Of a stretch of DNA of 64,000 nucleotides, positions 1 through 8,494 are shown piece after piece; the stretch's first letter is position 1; the number at the start of each line of letters is the position of its first letter. Location: positions 852,451 through 916,450 of the forward strand of contig NZ_LT891970.1 in assembly GCF_900186505.1 (NCBI RefSeq), in the 5' to 3' direction. Origin of the DNA: Enorma phocaeensis. Lineage in GTDB: Bacteria > Actinomycetota > Coriobacteriia > Coriobacteriales > Coriobacteriaceae. The notes under the pieces were generated by a model, which made no database searches, was not told where the DNA came from, and saw only the letters and a list, made by a program, of their open reading frames with translations. A program made the position numbers and the translations under genes.

Positions 1-2066
1 CCCTCGACGGTCTCACGCTCCAGCAGGACGCTCGCCATGAGCTCGAGCTGCTCACGGCGCTCGGAGAGGATAGCCTCGGCGCGCTCGTGGGCCTCGCGCA
101 TGATGCGCTGCACCTCGGCGTCGATGCGGCGCGCCGTCTCCTCGGAGTAGTCCTGGTGATCGGCATAGTCGCGACCCAAAAACACTTGGTGCTGCGCCTC
201 GCCAAAGACCTGCGTTCCCAGCTCCTTGCTCATGCCGAGCCGCGTGACCATCTCGCGTGCCATCTTGGTCGCGCGCTCCAAGTCGTTCGAGGCTCCGCTG
301 GTGATGTCATCGCACATGAGCTCTTCGGCCACGCGGCCGCCCAAGAAGACAGCGAGTTCGTCGAGCATCTCGTTGCGCGTCTTGAGGAAATGGTCCTCCG
401 TGGGGAGCTGCATCGTGTAGCCGAGCGCCTGGCCGCGCGGGATGATCGTGATCTTGTGAACCGGGTCCGAATGCTCGAGGACGTGGCCCACCAGCGCGTG
501 TCCGCTCTCGTGGAAGGCGATCGTGCGGCGCTCGGCCTCGGTCATGACGCGAGCCTTGCGCTCGGGACCGGCGATCACACGCTCCATGGATTCCTCGATC
601 TCGGCCATGGTGATGCGCTTCTCATGCCGGCGAGCGGTAAGCAGGGCCGCCTCGTTCATGAGGTTGGCGAGGTCCGCACCCGTGAAGCCCACGGTGAGCT
701 GGGCGAGCTTTTCAAAGCTCACATCGCCGGCGAGCGGCTTGTTGGCGGCATGCACGCGCAGGATCTGCTCGCGGCCGCGCACGTCGGGCCTGTCGACGGT
801 GATCTGGCGGTCGAAGCGCCCCGGGCGCAGCAGCGCCGGATCCAGGATGTCGGGGCGGTTGGTCGCGGCGATGAGGATCACGCTCTCGCTCTCCTCGAAG
901 CCGTCCATCTCGACGAGCAGCTGGTTGAGCGTCTGCTCGCGCTCGTCGTGGCCGCCGCCCAGACCTGCGCCGCGCTGGCGACCCACCGCGTCGATCTCGT
1001 CGATGAAGATGATCGATGGGGCGAGCTCCTTTGCCTTGGAGAAGAGGTCGCGCACGCGGCTCGCGCCAACGCCCACGAACATCTCCACGAAGTCGGAGCC
1101 GGAGATGCTGAAGAACGGAACGCCCGCCTCGCCGGCGACCGCCTTGGCGAGCAAGGTCTTGCCGGTGCCCGGAGGGCCCACCAGAAGCACGCCGCGCGGG
1201 ATCTTGGCACCGAGCTTGCGGTAGCGATCGGGATCGGCCAGGAAGTCGCGGACCTCCTCGAGCTCCTCCACGGCCTCGTCGATACCAGCGACATCCTTGA
1301 ACTTGACCTTTGGGCGCGTGGCTTCGTCGGTCTTGGCGTTGGTCTTCCCGAACTGCATGGTCTTGCTGTTGGCACCCATCATCTGGCGCATGAGGTAGAA
1401 CATCACGAGCACCAGGATGATCGTGGGAACCACATTGATGAGCATGTCGGTGAAGGCGTTGGGGTTGTTGGTGTCGACCTCGTAGGTCACACCCGGGAAG
1501 CGCGCCATGAGCTCAGCGAGCGAATCGGATCCAACGTAGGTGGAGGTGAAGGGAACGAGCGCGTCTGCGTCACCCTTGTCTTCCGCATCCGGCCAGTACG
1601 TGCCCCTCACCTCGCCGGTGACCACGGTGTAGACCACGGAGTCCACCTGGCCGTGCTTCACGGCAGAAACGAACTGGCTGGTGGGGAGCGTTTGCGACTG
1701 CTCCTGTCCGCCCAGCGCGCCTCCCATGTTGAAGAAGAGGTACGCGATGAAGGCGCACGCGATCAGCAGGTAGAGCAGCGAAGCGCGGCTGGGCCCGCGA
1801 CGTCCGCCGCCGTTGCGCCCGCCGTTGCGCGCGCCGGAGCGGTTATCGGCCACCATGCCGTCGATACGATCGAAGAGGCTGTCGTCCGAACGATCCGGGC
1901 GCGGGGCTTCAGGATGCTGTTCCCGGGGCTCTTCGCCGGCAGGGCGCTGGGCCTCGGGCTCGGGGGTCGGCTTGTCCTCGCTGGGCTTATGCTCGGCTTC
2001 GGCAAACAGGGCCGTGCGCAAAAGAGCGCGCCCCTCCTTCTGAAGCGATTCGGTTGAACAAGGCAT
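1..2066 (-). CDS. ftsH: ATP-dependent zinc metalloprotease FtsH (3' end outside window)
   Basis: Membrane-anchored AAA+ protease that unfolds and degrades membrane and short-lived proteins. On the minus strand the ATG at 2066-2064 directly follows the hpt stop, and the frame stays open to base 1, so about 688 residues are visible and the C-terminus is missing. Order: an unusual acidic, Pro/Glu- then Gly/Arg-rich cytoplasmic tail (residues 1-95), a membrane segment at 96-113, an extracytoplasmic region, a second membrane segment near 209-226, then the AAA domain with Walker A GPPGTGKT (about 297-304). The zinc motif HESGH is encoded near 498-512. The order tilS-hpt-ftsH is conserved in many Gram-positive bacteria. 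The long N-terminal tail is the only departure from the usual FtsH layout. Confidence 0.97.
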   Translation of the reverse strand, partial: MPCSTESLQKEGRALLRTALFAEAEHKPSEDKPTPEPEAQRPAGEEPREQHPEAPRPDRSDDSLFDRIDGMVADNRSGARNGGRNGGGRRGPSRASLLYLLIACAFIAYLFFNMGGALGGQEQSQTLPTSQFVSAVKHGQVDSVVYTVVTGEVRGTYWPDAEDKGDADALVPFTSTYVGSDSLAELMARFPGVTYEVDTNNPNAFTDMLINVVPTIILVLVMFYLMRQMMGANSKTMQFGKTNAKTDEATRPKVKFKDVAGIDEAVEELEEVRDFLADPDRYRKLGAKIPRGVLLVGPPGTGKTLLAKAVAGEAGVPFFSISGSDFVEMFVGVGASRVRDLFSKAKELAPSIIFIDEIDAVGRQRGAGLGGGHDEREQTLNQLLVEMDGFEESESVILIAATNRPDILDPALLRPGRFDRQITVDRPDVRGREQILRVHAANKPLAGDVSFEKLAQLTVGFTGADLANLMNEAALLTARRHEKRITMAEIEESMERVIAGPERKARVMTEAERRTIAFHESGHALVGHVLEHSDPVHKITIIPRGQALGYTMQLPTEDHFLKTRNEMLDELAVFLGGRVAEELMCDDITSGASNDLERATKMAREMVTRLGMSKELGTQVFGEAQHQVFLGRDYADHQDYSEETARRIDAEVQRIMREAHERAEAILSERREQLELMASVLLERETVE

Positions 2067-2624
2067 TTACGAATAGACCTCCGGTTTGAGAATGCCCACG
2101 TACGGGAGGTTGCGGTAGCGCTCGGCGAAGTCGAGACCGTAGCCCACCACGAACGCGTCGGGGCAATGGGTTCCCACGTACTTAGGATTGATGGCCGCCT
2201 GCTTGCCCTCGATGTCCTTCCACAGGAAGGTCGCGACCTCGATGGACGCGGGCTTGCGGCTGCTGAGATTCTTCATGAGGTACTTGAGGGTCAGGCCCGA
2301 GTCGAGAATGTCCTCGACGATGAGCACATCGCGGCCCTTGATATCCATATCGAGGTCCTTGACGATGCGGACCACGCCCGAGCTCTTGGCCTTGTCGCCG
2401 TAGCTCGACACCGCCATGAAGTCGATGGCGAGCGGCACATCGATCGCGCGCATGAGGTCGCCCATGAACACGACGGCGCCGCGCAGGACGGCGATGAGCA
2501 CCAGGTCCCTGTCGTGATAGTCGCGCGTGATCTCCTCGCCCATCCGCTTCACGATCGACGCGATGGTCTCCTCATCGAACAGCACGCTCTCGACATCCGG
2601 ATGCTGCATGCTCGTCTCGCTCAT
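2067..2624 (-). CDS. hpt: Hypoxanthine phosphoribosyltransferase
   Basis: Purine-salvage enzyme that transfers phosphoribosyl from PRPP to hypoxanthine or guanine. The 185-residue product matches the family length and carries the PRPP loop VLIVEDILDSGLTL, plus the KDLD and VVGYGLDFAERYRNLPYVG stretches typical of bacterial Hpt. Its stop codon abuts the ftsH start with no gap (TAAATG on the minus strand), so the two are very probably translationally coupled. It lies about 50 bases downstream of tilS. This neighbourhood (tilS-hpt-ftsH) is itself strong support for the assignment. Confidence 0.97.
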   Translation of the reverse strand: MSETSMQHPDVESVLFDEETIASIVKRMGEEITRDYHDRDLVLIAVLRGAVVFMGDLMRAIDVPLAIDFMAVSSYGDKAKSSGVVRIVKDLDMDIKGRDVLIVEDILDSGLTLKYLMKNLSSRKPASIEVATFLWKDIEGKQAAINPKYVGTHCPDAFVVGYGLDFAERYRNLPYVGILKPEVYS

Positions 2625-2672
2625 ACTCGCCCTTCCTGCTCGTTCGTTTGGACCTCGAACCGCGCGCCGACC

Positions 2673-4220
2673 TTAGGCGGCATCGACGCGACGAATAACC
2701 AATTTTACCAGCACCCTGCTTGCAGCCGTGCACTTAAAGCGGTCGTCGAGGCGAATTCCGCCAACCCACACAACGGAGCCGCTCGGCGCCGTGCGCACCA
2801 CGGGCACCTGGGCGCGCTCGGCAACCGGAACCTGCTCCTCGTTGAGGATGTCCGAGACCTTCTTGGATCGACCGTGCATGCCCAAAGGGCACATCAGATC
2901 GCCCGCAGCGGGAGCATCGACCCATAGGCGCACTCCCATGACCCCGGCAGACTGGCCGGAACCGTCCTCCTTGAGCCGCACCACGTCGTGCTCCGCATAG
3001 CCGAGGGATGCCGCATCGACCAGAACCGTGCTCGTTGTCGCATCATCGGCCGCGGCGAGCGAGCGTGCCAGCACCACCGCGTCCTCACCAGAGGACACGC
3101 GTTCAAGCGAAGCCTCGAGCATCGCACCGTTGGCAAGCGGCATGCGCCCGGGCACCCTGAGCCAGCCCGAGACGAGCTCCTCGCGAGCTGCCGCCGTGCG
3201 CAGCGAGAGCGTGCCGAACTCCATGCGCGCATCGATTCCGCCCGGCAGGGTGAGCGACCCCTCGCCTGCCGCCACGCAGGAAAGGACCGCCTCGACATGG
3301 CGGAACTCCAGGCGAACGTCTGGGTCGAGCTGCTTCACGGCAAGGCGCACCATGCGGCGCGCGATGGCAACCTCCGCCGCGGCAAGCCGCGCGCCGTCGA
3401 TCACCACGAGCCCCTCGCGGCTACGGCGCGTGCAGGTGCGCAGAGCGGTGGCGGCAAGCTGCGCCATGAAGGCGTCCTCGTCTCCCAGCACGTCACAGGC
3501 TGCAGATACCACCCGCGCAAGGTTGGCGTTGCGCTCCCGCGCCACGGGCACGATGCGATGCCGCACGAAGTTGCGCAGGTAGGCCGTGTCGCCATTGGTC
3601 GAGTCCTCGCGCCAGCCCACGCCAGCCACCTCGAGATAGCGGCAGAGCTCCTCGTGGGTCATATCGATGAGCGGGCGCACGATGATGTTGCGCCGGCGCG
3701 GGATGCTCGAGAGCCCCGCAAGCCCGGAGCCCTTGATCGCGTTCATAAAGAACGTCTCGGTCCGATCGCTCGCCGTATGCGCCGTGGCGATGCGCGCGGT
3801 TGACCTGGGACACCCGCGCTCGGCGCAAAGCTCGCGCACATAGCGGCGAGCCGCAGCATAGCGCACCTCGCGCGCAGCGGCCTCGAGGTTCTGCCCGCCC
3901 AGATCGGTGAACGACGCGTGGACCACGCAGACCGGAACCCCGTAGCGTTCGCAGAGATCGCGCACGAAGGCCTCGTCCGCATCGGATTCCTCGCCGCGAA
4001 GGTGATGGTTCACGTGCAGGACGAAGATCCGCTCGCGCGCGATGCGCGCACGGCCCATCCCGTCACCGATATCGAGCTTCGAGGTGCATGCCATTACGAG
4101 CAAGGCGGTCGAGTCCGCTCCGCCTGATACCATGAGCACCACCGGGCTCGCGGGCGCAGACGAACCATGGGCGGCAGCGCACGACTGCCCCTGGATATAG
4201 CGCTGTGCTACCGTAGGCAC
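2673..4220 (-). CDS. tilS: tRNA(Ile)-lysidine synthetase
   Basis: TilS puts lysine on the wobble cytidine of tRNA-Ile(CAU) so that it reads AUA. The N-terminal PP-loop SGGADS is visible about 30 residues in, followed by HVNHHLRGEESDADEAFV and the ERTETFFMN-like region of the family, then TilS substrate-binding and C-terminal domains. The frame is open further upstream, but I chose the GTG at 4220-4218 because AAGGAGG lies 5 bases before it; the alternative is ATG at 4259. That gives 515 residues, somewhat longer than common TilS. The start diverges from the metallo-hydrolase gene with only 37 bases between, so promoters must overlap the coding starts. Confidence 0.9.
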   Translation of the reverse strand: MPTVAQRYIQGQSCAAAHGSSAPASPVVLMVSGGADSTALLVMACTSKLDIGDGMGRARIARERIFVLHVNHHLRGEESDADEAFVRDLCERYGVPVCVVHASFTDLGGQNLEAAAREVRYAAARRYVRELCAERGCPRSTARIATAHTASDRTETFFMNAIKGSGLAGLSSIPRRRNIIVRPLIDMTHEELCRYLEVAGVGWREDSTNGDTAYLRNFVRHRIVPVARERNANLARVVSAACDVLGDEDAFMAQLAATALRTCTRRSREGLVVIDGARLAAAEVAIARRMVRLAVKQLDPDVRLEFRHVEAVLSCVAAGEGSLTLPGGIDARMEFGTLSLRTAAAREELVSGWLRVPGRMPLANGAMLEASLERVSSGEDAVVLARSLAAADDATTSTVLVDAASLGYAEHDVVRLKEDGSGQSAGVMGVRLWVDAPAAGDLMCPLGMHGRSKKVSDILNEEQVPVAERAQVPVVRTAPSGSVVWVGGIRLDDRFKCTAASRVLVKLVIRRVDAA

Positions 4221-4257
4221 ATGTTCCTCCTTCTTGAACTGGCGAGAGGCGTTCTCC

Positions 4258-5127
4258 ATGCATGATGCAGATGGACACATACGAAGCACGGCGCCCCACG
4301 CCGCACCAACCCATTGTAACCAGCTCCACCTGCATATCCTAGGCAGCGGTTCCAAGGGCAATTGCGCGCTGGTGGAAGGTCCCGGCGGTCTCATCATGAT
4401 CGACGCAGGCTTCTCGCGCCGCGAGACGCTGCGCCGCATGCACGAGCTCGACCTCGATGAGGAGCGCGTCCAGGCTCTTATCATCACGCACGAGCACGGC
4501 GACCACGTGAAGGGCGCAGCCGTTTGGTGCAAGCGCTTCGGGGGATCGCTTCACGCGAGCCTGGGCACGCCGGGCACCCGCGACGCCCTCACCGCGCTGC
4601 CCTTCGAGGAGTTCGCGCCCGGCGGCTCGTTTGTGGTTGCAGGCATCCACGTCCAGACCTTCCCCACCATGCACGATGTGCTGAATCCCGTAGGGCTTCG
4701 ATTCGACTGCAGCGGCGACTCCATTGGGTTTGCCACCGATACCGGGATTCTTACACCCGGCTCCCTCACCTATCTACGCGACGTGCGCATCCTCGCCCTC
4801 GAAAGCAATCATGACGTCGCCCTGCTCCGCACCGGCTCCTACCCGCGCTATCTCCAGGACCGCATCATCTCGGAGCGGGGTCATCTTTCGAACGCCCAAG
4901 CCGCCGAAGCGCTTCCCAACCTGGTTACCGAACGGACCGAGCAGCTCATCGCGATGCACATCTCACAAGAGAACAACCGGCCGAGCCTCGCGGTGCGCGC
5001 GTGGGCGGCAGCTCTGGGAGCCGAGCTCGATGACGAACTCGGTTCCACCGCGATGCTCGAACGCACCGGAGCGCCCACGCTGCATATCCGCGCAGCCGGC
5101 CAGAACCGCCCCATCACCATCTTATGA
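4258..5127 (+). CDS. MBL-fold metallo-hydrolase, WalJ/YycJ-like
   Basis: A 289-residue metallo-beta-lactamase-fold hydrolase. Near the N-terminus is HILGSGSKGNC, characteristic of the YycJ/WalJ group, then the metal motif THEHGDH, a second His in PTMHDVLNP, the Asp in FATDTG, and a C-terminal MHISQENNRP that supplies the last ligand. WalJ proteins are often encoded near the WalKR system and are implicated in cell-wall or DNA metabolism; no such neighbours are visible beside it here. The ATG at 4258 follows GAGAGG by 8 bases; a TTG at 4234 is an upstream alternative. The gene diverges from tilS. Confidence 0.85.
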   Translation: MHDADGHIRSTAPHAAPTHCNQLHLHILGSGSKGNCALVEGPGGLIMIDAGFSRRETLRRMHELDLDEERVQALIITHEHGDHVKGAAVWCKRFGGSLHASLGTPGTRDALTALPFEEFAPGGSFVVAGIHVQTFPTMHDVLNPVGLRFDCSGDSIGFATDTGILTPGSLTYLRDVRILALESNHDVALLRTGSYPRYLQDRIISERGHLSNAQAAEALPNLVTERTEQLIAMHISQENNRPSLAVRAWAAALGAELDDELGSTAMLERTGAPTLHIRAAGQNRPITIL

Positions 5128-5181
5128 CACCATTTCGTTGGCAGCGCAGGCGCATCTTGGCAGCACGAGCGCATGAAAGCA

Positions 5182-5209
5182 GGGCGGAGCCGCTTGCGCA
5201 GCCCCGCCC
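5182..5209. terminator. Hairpin between convergent MBL and hsp20 genes
   Basis: Arms GGGCGGAGC (5182-5190) and GCCCCGCCC (5201-5209) pair with one mismatch. It lies 55 bases after the plus-strand hydrolase stop and about 75 bases after the minus-strand hsp20 stop. It has no clear T-run, so it may be a weak or Rho-assisted shared terminator. Confidence 0.45.
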
Positions 5210-5284
5210 CCATGAGCCCGAAGGCCTCGTTATGTGCAGTTAGCCCAGTAGGTCGAATGCTGAACCTCGCCTCTGCGCGTCCAG

Positions 5285-5710
5285 TTAGTCGATAGCGACC
5301 TTGGTGACGTTCTTCTTCTCGACCATCTTAGGCACCGTGACGGTCAGAACGCCGTCCGCATAGCGCGCGGAAAGACCCTCGCTCGCGGCATCCTTGAGGT
5401 AGACCCCGCGCGTTGCGCTATAGGAAGTGAACTCCTTCTGCAGGAAGTTCTTATCCTTGTTCTCCTCGGTCTCCTCAACCTTGACGGCGATGGAGAGACG
5501 GCCCTCGTTGAGCTCGACGTCGATGTCGTCCTTCTTGGCGCCGGTGAGATATGCCTTGATCTCGTAAGCATCGCCCTTGTCCTCGACGTCCATGGGGAAC
5601 GCGCTGGAAGACATCGGCGAAGATGCGAGGTCCATCATGTCATCGAACGCATCGAAAATCGAACCGGGACGAATACCGAGAACCGAACGATAAGGAATCA
5701 GGCTTGCCAT
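5285..5710 (-). CDS. Small heat shock protein, Hsp20/alpha-crystallin family
   Basis: ATP-independent chaperone that holds unfolding proteins. About 141 residues: a short N-terminal arm with the SLIPYRSVLG-like start seen in actinobacterial Hsp18, then the alpha-crystallin domain with YEIKAYLTGAKKDDIDVELN and the closing ADGVLTVTVPK, which is the A-x-x-x-x-G-V-L-T-V signature. I prefer ATG at 5710-5708, with GGGAG 8 bases upstream; a GTG at 5719 also lies in frame but inside the ribosome-site hairpin. No HAIR (HspR) or CIRCE (HrcA) operator was recognised upstream. The leader is unusual and is described separately. Confidence 0.93.
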   Translation of the reverse strand: MASLIPYRSVLGIRPGSIFDAFDDMMDLASSPMSSSAFPMDVEDKGDAYEIKAYLTGAKKDDIDVELNEGRLSIAVKVEETEENKDKNFLQKEFTSYSATRGVYLKDAASEGLSARYADGVLTVTVPKMVEKKNVTKVAID

Positions 5711-5711
5711 A

Positions 5712-5758
5712 ACAATCACTCCCTTGTGATTGCCACATCCCGTACCCTGCGGGACGTG
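5712..5758 (-). promoter_or_regulatory. Two tandem RNA hairpins enclosing the hsp20 ribosome site
   Basis: Read on the minus-strand mRNA, arms at 5758-5750 and 5742-5734 pair over 9 bases (one G-U) around a 7-base loop. Immediately next, arms at 5733-5726 and 5719-5712 pair over 8 bases (one G-U) around the loop AAGGGA. That loop plus the adjoining stem holds the Shine-Dalgarno sequence of hsp20. The stems are contiguous and could stack. This layout fits temperature-sensing leaders of hsp20 genes, but thermosensing is inference. Confidence 0.5.
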
Positions 5759-5974
5759 GACTTCTTTGTTCGCTCTCAGTTATTCCCGAGCCAGAGACAT
5801 CTATACCAACAAACCGATATTTTCTAAGCGTCACATTATCATCAAACCTCAGTCTAATAGGCTTAGATTTATCGTTTGCCCCTTCTCCACCTCCACAAAT
5901 CGCCTCTCGATAGCTCTGCTCCCAACGCCATGTTTCCAACCTCGTACTTTTTAGCTTCATTTCCTGGTTGTACC

Positions 5975-6004
5975 TTGTTCAAGCAGCGCGCCTATCACTA
6001 AAAT
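5975..6004 (+). promoter_or_regulatory. Candidate sigma70-type promoter
   Basis: TTGTTC (5975-5980), an 18-base spacer and TAAAAT (5999-6004) lie 42 bases before the start of the hypothetical membrane-protein gene at 6046. The region from 5760 to 6000 is otherwise AT-rich, non-coding sequence shared with the hsp20 leader. Confidence 0.4.
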
Positions 6005-6045
6005 GTGTGCTGGTATGCACCTTTCCACTTTGGACGGAGACCTCG

Positions 6046-6570
6046 ATGGATGAGGACAGCCGCACACCCCGATCAGCATCGCCTCAACGGGCAGCACGCG
6101 TGCCCTACCGTCGCTCGACGCCCCATATCACCCAAGAGCCCATCACCGATGACGCCCTGAAGTACCGCCAGCGCGTCCACCCCGGCACCTATCCTGACCC
6201 TACACAATCCCAACGCGATCCCTATGCCCGACAGGCAGCGGATGCGCACCAGCCGGCGCAAGACCCCCGCGCACTCAACACGGAGCAAGCCCCTGAAGCC
6301 ACGCAGCCGCGGCCCGGGCGCCGGCACATGGGCGTCGCCACCGCCGACCCGCAGTATCTCCCGCCAACAGGCCCCGCGCACCCCAGGCGCACGCCGCAAC
6401 CCGGCGAGGAGCGCCCTCGCCTCCATTACGAACGCTATCTACAGGGTCCGTCGGGTCGCAAATCGATCTTCACCTCGCGACAGGAACGCGAGCGCAGGCG
6501 CCTGCATCTGCTGGTGGCGCTTCTCGTGATCCTCGCGATCGTCGGACTCGTGCTCTGGCTCGTCCTCTAA
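6046..6570 (+). CDS. Hypothetical tail-anchored membrane protein
   Basis: A 174-residue protein of unknown function. The first 140 residues are Pro/Arg/Gln-rich and look disordered, with repeated RP and QP pairs and no domain I recognise. A basic patch SRQERERRR then precedes a single hydrophobic helix at the extreme C-terminus (LLVALLVILAIVGLVLWLVL). The expected topology is a cytoplasmic disordered tail with a C-terminal anchor. ATG at 6046 follows GGAGA by 6 bases; an in-frame upstream start at 5968 is disfavoured because it precedes the candidate promoter. The stop is 15 bases from the convergent gntR stop. Confidence 0.6.
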   Translation: MDEDSRTPRSASPQRAARVPYRRSTPHITQEPITDDALKYRQRVHPGTYPDPTQSQRDPYARQAADAHQPAQDPRALNTEQAPEATQPRPGRRHMGVATADPQYLPPTGPAHPRRTPQPGEERPRLHYERYLQGPSGRKSIFTSRQERERRRLHLLVALLVILAIVGLVLWLVL

Positions 6571-6584
6571 CGCCTCGCCGAGCG

Positions 6585-7316
6585 CTAGCCGTTGACCTGG
6601 CTTCCATCAACAAGCGATACGTCGAACTCAAACGCGTTGCTCCGGCCGCGATACGTTGCCGTCGTGTATTCCGCAACACGACCAGCCTCGGTCGTCGCGG
6701 TGGTGTAGAACCGGTACACCGGATCGCCTTCGTCGATGTCGAGCAACGCTGCCATACCGGAACTTGCCTTCATGACCTCCAGCTGGCGATGGGCGCGCAC
6801 CACCGGCTTGCCGTATTTCCTAAAGTATGCGTAGAGCGATTCCTGCGAGAAGTCGACTTCGACGATTCCGGGATACATGTCGAGCGGAATCAGGCTTGAC
6901 ACGAGCACGTTGGGATAGTCGCCGGCGTACCGCAGGCGCACAAGCTTGAACAGCGGCGCCCCCACCTCGACGCCCATGCGCGACGACGCCTCGGGGCTCG
7001 CCTCCTGCACGCGCGCGGTAAGCACCGTCGTGCGCGGGATGCGCCCGTTTGCAAGGATCTCCTCGTTGAAGCTGCGCAGCATGGTTGTGAACCCCTGCTC
7101 GATCTTTGCAGGGCACACCGTCGTGCCTCGGTACGGTTTCTTCTCGAGCATACCGTCATCGACCAGCTCTTGGATCGCCCGCCTGATGGTTGGCCTGCTC
7201 ACCCCAAAGCGTTCTGCAAGCTCATCCTCCGAAGGAAGCGTCTCCCCCTCGCGGTAAACACGATTTTTGATCTGCCGAGCAAGCTCGTCGCGAATCTTCA
7301 AGTACAGCGCTTCCAT
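6585..7316 (-). CDS. GntR-family regulator with UTRA effector domain
   Basis: A 243-residue transcription factor of the HutC subfamily. The N-terminal winged helix-turn-helix (about residues 5-70) contains ETLPSEDELAERFGVSRPTI and ends with the KKPYRGTTV wing. From about residue 90 a UTRA ligand domain follows, with APLFKLVRLR and SSLIPLDMYPGI and the C-terminal TTATYRGRSNAFEFDV typical of sugar-phosphate-sensing members. RBS AAGAGG lies 6 bases before the ATG. The divergent 7317-7395 gap holds TATACAAT (near 7352), a likely -10 for one of the two genes and a possible autoregulatory site. The target is unknown; the nearby sugar genes suggest carbohydrate control. Confidence 0.88.
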   Translation of the reverse strand: MEALYLKIRDELARQIKNRVYREGETLPSEDELAERFGVSRPTIRRAIQELVDDGMLEKKPYRGTTVCPAKIEQGFTTMLRSFNEEILANGRIPRTTVLTARVQEASPEASSRMGVEVGAPLFKLVRLRYAGDYPNVLVSSLIPLDMYPGIVEVDFSQESLYAYFRKYGKPVVRAHRQLEVMKASSGMAALLDIDEGDPVYRFYTTATTEAGRVAEYTTATYRGRSNAFEFDVSLVDGSQVNG

Positions 7317-7395
7317 GCGAGCCTCTTATTCGTACGATGCGACACGTTTTTCTATACAATATAGCCTACATGCACCCATCAACTTGCTCCAGCCC

Positions 7396-7656
7396 ATGGT
7401 CGAGGACCTCACGCAGCTTTACGAGATCATGGCGAACAAGTCCTCCGCCTACATCGAGGACATGGAAGCCCAGCTCGATGACGCCGATCCCGCGACCAAG
7501 CATCGCCTGTACTACCTGCTTTCGCTGCAGTACGCCAACAAGGGGGACAAGAAGGGCGCTGCACGCTACACCGAGCTCGATAGCAAGCTCTTCGAAGAAC
7601 TCGAGAAGGAATCCGCAGCCGAGCAGGCACCTGCTGACAGCGGTTCTTCATGTTGA
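7396..7656 (+). CDS. Small hypothetical helical protein
   Basis: An 86-residue acidic protein with no recognised domain. It reads as two helices around LYYLLSLQYANKGDKKGAAR, reminiscent of a single TPR-like hairpin, and ends in a Ser/Cys-containing tail. Start ATG at 7396 gives VEDLTQLYEIM; a second in-frame ATG at 7429 (ANKSSAYIEDM) is possible and neither has a strong ribosome site. It diverges from the GntR gene at 6585-7316 and converges on the second gntR. Codon use is in keeping with its neighbours, which supports a real gene. Confidence 0.6.
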   Translation: MVEDLTQLYEIMANKSSAYIEDMEAQLDDADPATKHRLYYLLSLQYANKGDKKGAARYTELDSKLFEELEKESAAEQAPADSGSSC

Positions 7657-7679
7657 GGGTTCTAATCGCCGGCCGTGTG

Positions 7680-8441
7680 CTAGCCCAATAGCTCCTCGTT
7701 GCTCAATACGACGGAGTGAACGACGGTGAACTCGAACGTATTCGCCGAGCGATAGGTCGATATAGCGTACTCGACGACCGTTCCTCCCATGTCGACGCTC
7801 GTGATGTGGAACACCAGGAGCGGATCTCCCTCCGGCACATCGAGGAGGGTCGCCATCGATTCGTCTGCCGCGCACACGTTCACCCGGTTGCGCTGCTCCT
7901 TTACGGGCCGACCGAGCTCGCGCAGGCGATCGTGCAGGCGAACGCGCGAGAAGTCAACGCCATCCAGCAGGTTTGGATACATCGCGACCGGTATGTAGTT
8001 CTCCACGAAGAGGTTGGGCTCGCCGTTCAGATAGCGTAGCCGCACGAGTCGGTAGACCTCCTCGCCAGGCTCTATGTCGAGGTTCTCGGCGATCTCCGCG
8101 GTGGCGTGCGTTCGCTTGGCCACGATGGGCACGGTCGTGGAGAGGCGTAGCTGGGTCGCGATGTTGTCCTCGATGCTCCACGGGTCACCGCGGGTGTAAC
8201 CCTCCGCTTGGGCGACCTCCTCCTGCGTCTCAACCGCCTTCACCACGGTGCCGCGCCTTCTACGGCGGTCGAGGCGACCCTCCGCCTCAAGCATGCGCAG
8301 CGCCTTGCGCACGGTCGAACGGCTCACGGCATATTCCTCGACAAGCTCGATCTCCGAGGGAATGAGCTCACCCACCGCGTAGGTTCCATCCTCGATTTTC
8401 CTGAGCAGGTCGTCCCTTACCGTCATGTACCGAGCCGTCAT
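7680..8441 (-). CDS. GntR-family regulator with UTRA domain (second copy)
   Basis: A 253-residue HutC-type regulator, parallel to the one at 6585-7316 but clearly divergent. The HTH is at the N-terminus (ELIPSEIELVEEYAVSRSTV, then GRLDRRRRRGTVV), followed by the UTRA domain (EEVYRLVRLRYLNGEPNLF; ENYIPVAMYPNLL) and the closing STYRSANTFEFTVV. ATG at 8441 has GAGGT about 9 bases upstream; the open frame continues to 8549 but has no better start. A 31-base near-perfect palindrome lies just upstream (8464-8494). With alsE-like rpe and sugar genes next door, it is a plausible regulator of that group. Confidence 0.87.
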   Translation of the reverse strand: MTARYMTVRDDLLRKIEDGTYAVGELIPSEIELVEEYAVSRSTVRKALRMLEAEGRLDRRRRRGTVVKAVETQEEVAQAEGYTRGDPWSIEDNIATQLRLSTTVPIVAKRTHATAEIAENLDIEPGEEVYRLVRLRYLNGEPNLFVENYIPVAMYPNLLDGVDFSRVRLHDRLRELGRPVKEQRNRVNVCAADESMATLLDVPEGDPLLVFHITSVDMGGTVVEYAISTYRSANTFEFTVVHSVVLSNEELLG

Positions 8442-8463
8442 CGTATCTCTACCTCGAAGCAAG

Positions 8464-8494
8464 AGCCCGCACATGACCTGGTCACGTGCGGGCT
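8464..8494. repeat. 31-base near-perfect palindrome between rpe and gntR
   Basis: Arms of 15 bases (8464-8478 and 8480-8494) match with one mismatch around a single central T. It sits 23 bases upstream of the gntR start, within the 206-base gap after rpe. There is no T-run on the minus strand, so it is less likely a terminator for rpe and more likely an operator or leader hairpin. Two further short hairpins (8511-8528 and 8636-8649) lie in the same gap, along with a run CCCCCCTTTTTT near 8562. Confidence 0.5.

Noticed and set aside
87..2057. Long plus-strand open frame opposite ftsH
   Set aside because: It is a GC-rich antisense shadow with His/Arg/Leu-rich composition and no family match; ftsH on the other strand has clear motifs.
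5719..5730. GTG start for hsp20 three codons upstream
   Set aside because: It lies within the ribosome-site hairpin with no spacing for a Shine-Dalgarno sequence, while ATG 5710 is well spaced.
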